Of a stretch of DNA of 64,000 nucleotides, positions 41,579 through 48,942 are shown piece after piece. The notes beneath the pieces are model-generated. The model was not told the origin of the DNA. It did no database searches and saw only the letters and a program-made list of their open reading frames with translations. The translations under genes and the position numbers were made by a program. The stretch's first letter is position 1, and the number at the start of each line of letters is the position of its first letter. The stretch lies in assembly GCA_938074205.1 (NCBI GenBank), contig CALJES010000003.1:62001-126000 (forward strand), written 5' to 3'. Origin of the DNA: an uncultured bacterium. GTDB lineage: Bacteria > Armatimonadota > UBA5829.

Positions 41579-41607
41579 AGAATAGCTTATAAAGCGACCT
41601 TAGTCAA
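41579..41607 (-). promoter_or_regulatory. Predicted sigma70 promoter for the 39250-41535 gene
   Basis: On the minus strand TTGACT (41607-41602), 17-nt spacer, TATTCT (41584-41579). AATTAACCCAGTCG lies just upstream, loosely like the AATTTTACCAG block of other secretome promoters. Confidence 0.6.
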
Positions 41608-41655
41608 CGACTGGGTTAATTTGTCGGATGTTCCAGCGTTTATCAGGAAGCTGCG

Positions 41656-41684
41656 TTGACAGACAACTATGCCGCGGATATACT
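41656..41684 (+). promoter_or_regulatory. Predicted sigma70 promoter for the 41749 gene
   Basis: Perfect TTGACA at 41656-41661, 17-nt spacer, TATACT at 41679-41684; start near 41691, about 58 nt before the ATG. It diverges from the 41602 promoter about 50 nt away. Confidence 0.72.
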
Positions 41685-41748
41685 GCGAAAAGCGGCACGC
41701 GTCTTGTAAGAAGACTCTCCGCTCACCCGCGTCCGGAGGATTGAACTC

Positions 41749-44700
41749 ATGCTGAATAATCGTCACCAGAATGTTTTCGTAATAGCACTCGTCGTCGCGC
41801 TTGCTGCTTTAAGTTTGTGTTCACACGCCGCGACTTGGCATATGAAGCAGCGCGATATGTCTCGTACTGGTAGGGCGTCGTTCACAATGCCTGCGAGTCG
41901 TTTGAACGATAAGTTTTTTGATGTTTTCCTCTGGCAGAAACCGACACCTGGTTCGCCAAATGAGGGGAACCTTTCCAGTACTCAAATGACTTTCTTCGAC
42001 AGGGTAGGACCGGGAGGCGCGGATATTGTCGTGGGTGGTTACCACTGGCCAAAGGGTGTGCAAGGTATGAACCGATGGACCGGAAAAAGATTATGGTATG
42101 GATTGCCCGCAGGGGGAGAAACCATCGGTACTATTGCTCCTGCGTTCTCTAACGATGGGTCTACAATCTATGTTGTTAACGACGCAACGAGTAGCACTAC
42201 CTACCCAAACGGCCATCCTCTGATGGCGTTTTCTACTACCGTCGGCCCCTCGGTGTTCCGCCACAACGGTCTAGACCCCAATCCGTGGCAGCTTTCGATG
42301 GGTTCTCCCACGATTGCTCCGGACGGCCGAATATTCCTACACGCATGGGTCGACAGACCGTACGCGGGGACCGATAACGGCAGTGCGATTTTTACAACTT
42401 GGTTTGCCGAAACACGTGCTGATTGTGGTCTGGCAGAGCCAGCCCTATATAACGACAATGGTTTGCTTCGAGTGGTTATCGGCGGTCGCAATGGCTGGGT
42501 GTACTGTTATGATGGAGATACTGGCGAGCATATATGGTCGCTTTATGCTGCGACCATAGACGCCCCCGCAACTATTGATCCGACAAATGGCAACATATAC
42601 ATACCTGCCGGGTCGGACAATATATACGTAGTAGGTCTGAGCAAAGACGGAGTGCCGCTTTGGTCTAATGCGGCTATGCTCGTCCACAGTTATATCCCGG
42701 GCGTGACAAATCCACAGAGGGCGCAGTGCGGCGGATGTTTGAGCCACGACGGCAGCACGTTCTATTTCCAAACGGTGAGTCAGCACGGCGACGGACGGTT
42801 GTACGCCATAAACACGGCCGACGGATCAGTAAAGTGGTCATATGCGACTGGCAGCAAGGGCTGGGAGCTAACAGGTTCGTGTCCCATAGTTACGCAAGAC
42901 GGCGTGATTATAGTCGGCAATAACGACGGGGGTGTGTACTATGCGATTAAGGATACTGGCAGCGCTCCGCAGCTTGTCGATACTCTCGCAGTCGCGTATG
43001 ACGGAAACGCTCGCTCAAGTGCTTCCCTTTCTCCAGAGGGATTGCTATACCTGCCGCTTCGCACTACATGGACAACATCAAACGGCGACGGTGAGGCTCC
43101 GACATTCCGCACGGAGAATCTCTTTTGCTGCATCGATCTGCGAGAGGGAGCGAGCGTTAAATTGGCTCCTCCGCCGTGGCAAGCCGGCATTGCACTAAAC
43201 CACGCAGTCAAGATCACTTGGCAGCCGGTCGCTGATCCCACAGGTGCATTCCACCACTATGCTGTCTACCGATCTACAGCACCATTTAACTCCGTAGAAG
43301 GCAGAACTCCTTTAGCTATAGTAGCTGGCCTTACGACGACTGAGTTTATTGATACCACCGCTCAGAACGGCATGCGCTACTACTACGCAGTCACTACCGT
43401 TACGATAACCGGCAACGAAGAGAAAACGATTTCCAGCATTGGGCCCTATACGCCGCGCGACGAGACCGACTTGCATGTTGTCTGCATCAGCCGCACACCG
43501 CGCTACCCCAGATATGCTGCTCAATATACCTACTACAATATAACGGAACCATCCGGCTTCGGTCCTTACTGGTTTAGCGCATCGACTTCGCTTGGAATGG
43601 GACAAACGGCCACAACTAAGCGCTGGCCTGATATTGGCGAAACAGTAACTTACATAGCCACCGTCCGCAATCGTGGCACCAATACCTGGTCCGGAACACT
43701 TACTGCCGTTTGGAGCGTTGATGGCGGTAGCACTTACTACCAATCCAAGTGGGTAAATCTCTCGCCTGGCGATACCACCACCTACACTTTAACACGAATT
43801 TGGGACGGGCAGTCGCACGAGATAGCCTTCAGACTACAAGTAGCTGATGCACGAACCTCAAACAATACTCTCAGTATTAACACCAAATCGGTTGCGTTCT
43901 TGACTTATGCTGACATCACGAAGATTGAGCAATTCAGAGAGAATACAAGCCTGTCGTATCCCCAGGCGAAGACTGATGACTTGTTCGATTGGCTCAACAG
44001 ACATATGGCTCGGTTCAACGAGCTTTTTGCCGCAGCGGGGTGTCAAAAGAGAGTACACTACGACGTGCTGCAGGCGCTGAACGACTACGATCCAGACCCG
44101 GCAGTCGAAACGATTAACTTTGCCATATTTCCTTTCCGTTATCGCAAGGGGGAAGGGGATCCGCGGCTTTCGGGTTATTACAATGCAGCCGACGACATAG
44201 ATTATGGCTTGCTTCACGAAATGGGTCACCAGCTTGGCATGATCGATATCTACCAATTCGACGTTCCTCCGAGCGCAAATCAGGTGTCCAGTCAGGGCTA
44301 CTCTGCTGTCCCGTGCCTAATGCACGGCTGCAGCCCAGTGATATCGGAGTTCCACGCGCTTGCAATGAACCACTGGCTTGACAAAGCGCACGGATACTAC
44401 GGCCAGTTCATGTACAATCTGCCGGCTGAGATTCGGATGCGGCTGTTGTCTTCCACTGGACAGCCTCTGCGCGGTGCGGTTGTCAAGATGTATCAGTACT
44501 GCGAGCGCTCAGGCCTGGGCAAATTAATCACGCCGCAGATAAAAGCTCAAGGGGTGACAGATGACAATGGCATTTTTGTTCTACCTAATGTTCCGATTAA
44601 TCAGAACTTAGTGCCCCCAGTGTATACAGGCGACACGCTCAGACCGAACCCGTTTGGTTACGTCGCGGTAGTCGGAACCAATGGCGTCTTGCATTTCAGA

Positions 44701-45633
44701 GTCGAGTATCAAAACGCGGTTGACTACTGCTGGCTTGACATCACCGAGGCTGTGGTGCGCTATTTCAAGGGCGACACCGAGGTTGCCACTTTTGATCGGA
44801 CGTTGAACCTTGGCGGACCCGTTCAGCATTATCCGCCCGATGATTTAGCTGAACTGAATGCAGTCGACTGGTATGCTTGGGCCGAAGGGTCTGACCCGGA
44901 ACATACATATGTGACAGATGATACCTCAAGAAAGATTGCCGGGCTGGGCTCGGTCAAATTCGTGACGAATGGTGGGTTCGACACTTGCCTAGGTTACCCT
45001 CGAACCCTGAACGCACAGTGGGACTTGCGCACCGCCACAGCGCTGCAGATAAGTTTCTATGCGGTGAACAACACTCCCGGCTTCCAAAATGGAAGTCCTT
45101 GGATAAGGCTGAAGGACGCGAACGGGAACTACTTCCAGTACCAATACTATATGAATGGCTATCCGTATGACCTATTAAATGCTGCTCGCAACCGCTGGCA
45201 ATCGTACACAATCCCGCTTTGGACCAGCGCGCCAGGCAATGGTTGGAAGCAGACTGTGTTCGGCAGTCCTGACCCCGCTCACATCACCAGTATAGAAATA
45301 CATGCTGATACGTGGGATTACGGATTCAACTTGTGGGTAGATGGAGTTCGATTCGTGTTCCCATCGGCGCCAGTGGTCGATTTGCCTGCTGTGAAGGCTA
45401 CAGCGGACGAAGTTCGCGCTGAGCTAAGAGACGTGTGTGTTTCGGCAGTGTGGCCCGATTACTTCTACGTCCAGACGCCCGAGCGCACTGCGGGCATTCG
45501 GGTAGACAAACCCGCTCATGTACTAACGGAAGGAGATCGCTGCAGCGTCTACGGGATACTGCGCACGTCTGACAATGGCGAACGTTTCATAGACGCCTCG
45601 TGGGTAGAATCGACGGGCAAATGCGCGATGTAG
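41749..45633 (+). CDS. Large secreted PQQ-propeller/metallopeptidase-like/OB-module protein
   Basis: 1294 residues; GGAGG 10 nt before the ATG; signal peptide about 1-27. About 30-470 is a PQQ/WD-like propeller (GWVYCYDGDTGEHIWSLYA, GRLYAINTADGSVKWSYA). An FN3 domain follows at about 480-570, then a CARDB-like domain at about 620-710 (VTYIATVRNRGTNTW). The peptidase-like domain has LLHEMGHQLGMID, a HExxHxxGxxD (H823, E824, H827, D833). It and the beta domain after it (STGQPLRGAVVKMYQ) align with the 26607-28673 protein. A jelly-roll domain lies about 1040-1205 and a single OB-like module (VKATADEVRAEL ... GERFIDASWV) closes it. Probably an extracellular proteolytic or adhesive factor. Confidence 0.85.
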   Translation: MLNNRHQNVFVIALVVALAALSLCSHAATWHMKQRDMSRTGRASFTMPASRLNDKFFDVFLWQKPTPGSPNEGNLSSTQMTFFDRVGPGGADIVVGGYHWPKGVQGMNRWTGKRLWYGLPAGGETIGTIAPAFSNDGSTIYVVNDATSSTTYPNGHPLMAFSTTVGPSVFRHNGLDPNPWQLSMGSPTIAPDGRIFLHAWVDRPYAGTDNGSAIFTTWFAETRADCGLAEPALYNDNGLLRVVIGGRNGWVYCYDGDTGEHIWSLYAATIDAPATIDPTNGNIYIPAGSDNIYVVGLSKDGVPLWSNAAMLVHSYIPGVTNPQRAQCGGCLSHDGSTFYFQTVSQHGDGRLYAINTADGSVKWSYATGSKGWELTGSCPIVTQDGVIIVGNNDGGVYYAIKDTGSAPQLVDTLAVAYDGNARSSASLSPEGLLYLPLRTTWTTSNGDGEAPTFRTENLFCCIDLREGASVKLAPPPWQAGIALNHAVKITWQPVADPTGAFHHYAVYRSTAPFNSVEGRTPLAIVAGLTTTEFIDTTAQNGMRYYYAVTTVTITGNEEKTISSIGPYTPRDETDLHVVCISRTPRYPRYAAQYTYYNITEPSGFGPYWFSASTSLGMGQTATTKRWPDIGETVTYIATVRNRGTNTWSGTLTAVWSVDGGSTYYQSKWVNLSPGDTTTYTLTRIWDGQSHEIAFRLQVADARTSNNTLSINTKSVAFLTYADITKIEQFRENTSLSYPQAKTDDLFDWLNRHMARFNELFAAAGCQKRVHYDVLQALNDYDPDPAVETINFAIFPFRYRKGEGDPRLSGYYNAADDIDYGLLHEMGHQLGMIDIYQFDVPPSANQVSSQGYSAVPCLMHGCSPVISEFHALAMNHWLDKAHGYYGQFMYNLPAEIRMRLLSSTGQPLRGAVVKMYQYCERSGLGKLITPQIKAQGVTDDNGIFVLPNVPINQNLVPPVYTGDTLRPNPFGYVAVVGTNGVLHFRVEYQNAVDYCWLDITEAVVRYFKGDTEVATFDRTLNLGGPVQHYPPDDLAELNAVDWYAWAEGSDPEHTYVTDDTSRKIAGLGSVKFVTNGGFDTCLGYPRTLNAQWDLRTATALQISFYAVNNTPGFQNGSPWIRLKDANGNYFQYQYYMNGYPYDLLNAARNRWQSYTIPLWTSAPGNGWKQTVFGSPDPAHITSIEIHADTWDYGFNLWVDGVRFVFPSAPVVDLPAVKATADEVRAELRDVCVSAVWPDYFYVQTPERTAGIRVDKPAHVLTEGDRCSVYGILRTSDNGERFIDASWVESTGKCAM

Positions 45634-45678
45634 CAGCCTGCGTCGATTTATACGGGGCAGTAGTGCAACGTGGAGTTT

Positions 45679-46524
45679 CTAACCTTTCAGTGCACCGGCG
45701 GTCAACCCCTCAGTTATATGGCGCTGAAAGATAAGGTATACAACTAGGGTGGGGAGCATCACCATCACGAGTCCAGCAAAGAGCGCTCCCCAGTCGGTCT
45801 CGTAATGCTGCACCATAAGTAGGTTTGCTATTCCTAGCGGCAAAGTGCGCAAGTTCTCCGAAGCAATAATGACAAGCGCCAGAGGGTATTCGTTCCAGAT
45901 CCCGAAGAAATTGAAAATACCTGCGGCTATAAGTCCCGGCTTTGCAAGCGGAAGCATAATTCTAAGGAACACGCTGTACTCGGAACAGCCGTCAATCAAC
46001 CCTGCCTCAGCAAGCTCGCTCGGAAGCTGTCGGAAAAACCCTGTGAGGACGAAAATAGTAAATGAGAGCGAGTAAGCGACGTAGGCAGTTATCAGCCCGA
46101 GGTAGTTGTCCCACATACCGAGACGGCGAAGAAGCAAGAAGAGGGGTACTATTCCCAAGAACACTGGAAACATCATCCCGCTTGTGAAGCTTGCGTGGAT
46201 AAGCCCTCTGCCGGGAAAAACCAGCTTTGCCAACGCATAGGCTGCCATAGATCCTATTAGCAGGATGAAGAACATAGACACGGCGGTGACGAATACACTG
46301 TTCAGAAAGTATCTCCCGATACCTGCCTTCGTCCAGGCGTTGGCGAAGTTAACGAATTGCGGATTAACTGGGATGCCCCACGGGTTCTCGAATAGATCCC
46401 GGGAGCTCTTCAGCGATGCTAGCAGCAGCCAGATCATCGGGTAGGCAACTATCACGGAGTACAAGAGGAGGATCCCATGAGTCAATGCACTTGTTGCCTT
46501 GCACATGCGTAAATACGTTCGCAT
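45679..46524 (-). CDS. Carbohydrate ABC transporter permease, MalG family
   Basis: 281 residues with six membrane helices. The EAA loop EAGLIDGCSEYSVFLRIMLPLAKPG (about 185-209) is the ATPase-docking site of CUT1 permeases. The N-terminal ILLLYSVIVAYPMIWLLLASLK and C-terminal GLTAGALKG are typical of MalG. It lies 2 nt after the MalF-like gene. Substrate is probably an oligosaccharide, in view of the binding protein and the divergent GH78 rhamnosidase. No ATPase gene is adjacent, so a shared multi-substrate ATPase (MsiK/UgpC type) elsewhere is expected. Confidence 0.92.
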   Translation of the reverse strand: MRTYLRMCKATSALTHGILLLYSVIVAYPMIWLLLASLKSSRDLFENPWGIPVNPQFVNFANAWTKAGIGRYFLNSVFVTAVSMFFILLIGSMAAYALAKLVFPGRGLIHASFTSGMMFPVFLGIVPLFLLLRRLGMWDNYLGLITAYVAYSLSFTIFVLTGFFRQLPSELAEAGLIDGCSEYSVFLRIMLPLAKPGLIAAGIFNFFGIWNEYPLALVIIASENLRTLPLGIANLLMVQHYETDWGALFAGLVMVMLPTLVVYLIFQRHITEGLTAGALKG

Positions 46525-46526
46525 CT

Positions 46527-47417
46527 TTACAACTCAACAGTCTCGCGTCTCATCAGCCTTCCGGCAACCAGCGAGACTCCAAGGATTAGTGCGAACACGA
46601 CAACTCCCAGCGCTGTGGCGTATCCGAAGTTGCTCTGAACGAACGCTTGCCGGTAAAGGTAAGTCAGCAGGGTTTCAGTGTGGTAATTGGGGCCGCCCTC
46701 CGTCATAACCCACACTAGACCAAAGATGTTGAGGGTGTGAATGATCAGATAGATCACTGCGAGCTTTAGAATTTCCCAAACCAGCGGTATGGTCACGTGA
46801 CGGAACGACTGCCACGAGCTAGCGCCGTCCAAGGCTGACGCCTCGTAGAAATACGTCGGGATACTCTTTATGCCTGCAAGGAGCAGAACGATGTAGAAAC
46901 CAAGCGAGTACCAAATGCTAGTGATGATCACACATAAGAGCGCATATCTCGGCTCGCCGAGCCAGCCTGTTGCCAACCTTCCCAAACCGATGCTCTTGAG
47001 CAGCGAGTTTAAGATTCCAAATGTCGGGTGGTAGACAAACGACCAGAGCGCTGCCACTGCTACGATCGAGATAACGTTCGGAAATAAGAAAACGCCGCGG
47101 TAGACTTCGGCGGCACGTATGTGGCCAGCCAGCACACTTGCAAAGAAGAGAGACAAGGGGATTACAATCAGAAATGAGACAATTAGAAACATCAGATTGT
47201 GAGATAGGCACTGCCAGAAAACCGGGTCACCCGTAAAGAGTTTTCGGAAGTTCTCGATGCCGACGAACTGCTTGGCTATGGATACGCCGCGCCAGCGAAA
47301 GAGTGCAACGTAAAACGCCTGCAGCATCGGCACCACGAAGAACATGCCGTACAAAGCTAGAGCAGGTGCCAAAAAGACAACGGCAGCTTTCAGCTTGTGG
47401 TGCTTGTTCAAGGTCAT
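46527..47417 (-). CDS. Carbohydrate ABC transporter permease, MalF family
   Basis: 296 residues with six membrane helices. It starts with a cytoplasmic Lys-rich tail and VVFLAPALALYGMFFVVPMLQAF, typical of MalF/UgpA-like permeases. The EAA loop reads EASALDGASSWQSFRHVTIP (about 205-224). It is followed 2 nt later by the MalG-like gene and lies 21 nt after the binding-protein gene, giving the order binding protein, MalF, MalG. Forms the heterodimeric channel of the importer. Confidence 0.92.
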   Translation of the reverse strand: MTLNKHHKLKAAVVFLAPALALYGMFFVVPMLQAFYVALFRWRGVSIAKQFVGIENFRKLFTGDPVFWQCLSHNLMFLIVSFLIVIPLSLFFASVLAGHIRAAEVYRGVFLFPNVISIVAVAALWSFVYHPTFGILNSLLKSIGLGRLATGWLGEPRYALLCVIITSIWYSLGFYIVLLLAGIKSIPTYFYEASALDGASSWQSFRHVTIPLVWEILKLAVIYLIIHTLNIFGLVWVMTEGGPNYHTETLLTYLYRQAFVQSNFGYATALGVVVFALILGVSLVAGRLMRRETVEL

Positions 47418-47438
47418 ATGAACACTTCGAGCGAAAAC

Positions 47439-48749
47439 TCAGTGTTTCGGTATTGAGGGATCGTTTCTGGTTTCCTCAGCGGCTCTTTCCATTCGTTCGC
47501 AGCACTCCTCCGGAGAGATTTCTCCGGCAAGCAAAGCCGCAACTGCGGCTTCTATTTCCTTGTTCATCGCCTTGTACCAATCGGAGAACTCAGCATCCCA
47601 TGTCGCCTTGGCGCTACGAAGATAGCGGGCAGGCAGCACCAAGTCGGGTGGAAGCTTCACCCGATCGCTTCCCTTTATGGACATAAGCGTCTGTTTCTCT
47701 TGCACAAACCTCTTCGCCATCTTTAGAGATGTCATAAACCGAAAGAAATCTGCGCCGATGTCCGGGTGCTTCGCCTCTTTCGGTACAATCCACGTTTCCG
47801 CGCTTGCTTGAGTAATGGACGGGTCGCCTTTGCCATTAGCCAGCACCGGTGGGTTGAAGTAAGCCATCCTGAATCCCGGTGGGATCTGTTTTTGCATTTC
47901 GGACCGAAGCCACGTGCCGCACGGAATCATAGCGGCCCTACCAAGTACGAACTCCATTTGGGCACCTGTGTGGTCCATTCCCATGGCGCCTTTTTGGAAG
48001 TAGCCCTTGTCGCGAAGCTCGGCCATCATTCTTGCAGCCTTCAGAAACGCAGGACTCTTCCATGCTCCCGGTTCGAGTTTCTGAGCAGCTTCAAAAGCTT
48101 CCAGTCCACCAGCGCTTATTGCCCAGGGTATTAGAAACCCTCGAATCATATAGGCTGGATATTTGCCTTGGTAGGTTATAGGGGCTATACCCGTCTTCTT
48201 AATCTGCTCACAGAGCTTGAGAAGCTCTTCGTAGGTTTTTGGAGGCTTCCACCCATGTTTTTCGAACAGGTTAACGTTGTACCACCAGCCAAAAACGTTG
48301 TTGTTGAAAGGCAGGATGTAATAGTGACCTCTATACTTGCCTTTTTCCAGGAGATCCGGCAGGAATGTATCCTTCCACTTGAGATTTTGGTCGTAGGCTT
48401 TTTGGTTGAGGTATTTGTCCATCTCCATGACTTTCCCGTCATACACCAGTGCCCAACTGTCCATTCCCCAACCAGGCCAGCATAGATCTGGAACATCGCC
48501 TGCCACGAAGCGCGTACGCAGTTGCTCCCATATTCTGGGATTGCCCCAGACCTTGATCTTGACATTGGGATGTAGCTTTTCGTACTCGCGTGCTGCCTTT
48601 TCGAAGAAATCTAAACCGTATCCCCCTTGAAAGACCGCAACTTCGATTTCTATTTTGTCTGAGTTTACTGCACTAGGTTTTTTCTTAGCACATCCCGATA
48701 ACGCAAAAATGCAGATTACCGCCATTACAGCGCATCCAATCGGTCTCAT
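47439..48749 (-). CDS. Carbohydrate ABC transporter substrate-binding lipoprotein (family 1)
   Basis: 436 residues with a lipoprotein signal (IGCAVMAVICIFALSGC, lipobox LSGC at about residue 20). The family 1 fold is visible: IEIEVAVFQGGYG, AAREYEKLHPNVKIKVW, DVPDLCWPG, YYILPFNNNVFGWWYN, MDHTGAQMEFVLGRAAMIPCGTW. Trp and Tyr residues around the cleft suit sugar stacking. Exported and anchored outside the inner membrane, it delivers sugars to the MalFG-like permeases encoded just downstream. It diverges from the GH78 gene across a 193-nt gap, which probably carries a shared control region. I found no convincing operator. Confidence 0.92.
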   Translation of the reverse strand: MRPIGCAVMAVICIFALSGCAKKKPSAVNSDKIEIEVAVFQGGYGLDFFEKAAREYEKLHPNVKIKVWGNPRIWEQLRTRFVAGDVPDLCWPGWGMDSWALVYDGKVMEMDKYLNQKAYDQNLKWKDTFLPDLLEKGKYRGHYYILPFNNNVFGWWYNVNLFEKHGWKPPKTYEELLKLCEQIKKTGIAPITYQGKYPAYMIRGFLIPWAISAGGLEAFEAAQKLEPGAWKSPAFLKAARMMAELRDKGYFQKGAMGMDHTGAQMEFVLGRAAMIPCGTWLRSEMQKQIPPGFRMAYFNPPVLANGKGDPSITQASAETWIVPKEAKHPDIGADFFRFMTSLKMAKRFVQEKQTLMSIKGSDRVKLPPDLVLPARYLRSAKATWDAEFSDWYKAMNKEIEAAVAALLAGEISPEECCERMERAAEETRNDPSIPKH

Positions 48750-48942
48750 CTTGTGCGTTCAACCGTCCTCTTTGTATACGTAAAGTGCCAACTAACTTTT
48801 ACATGAGCCGAAGCCTAAATCCTTCGAAACATATCCTCAGTAAAATTTAGCGTGATATCTAATCTGAATGAAGCAGGATAACAGCCTAGCTTCTGGTGAA
48901 AATTAGCTGTGTTGCGAAAGTAGCAAACAGGAGTCAATTCGC

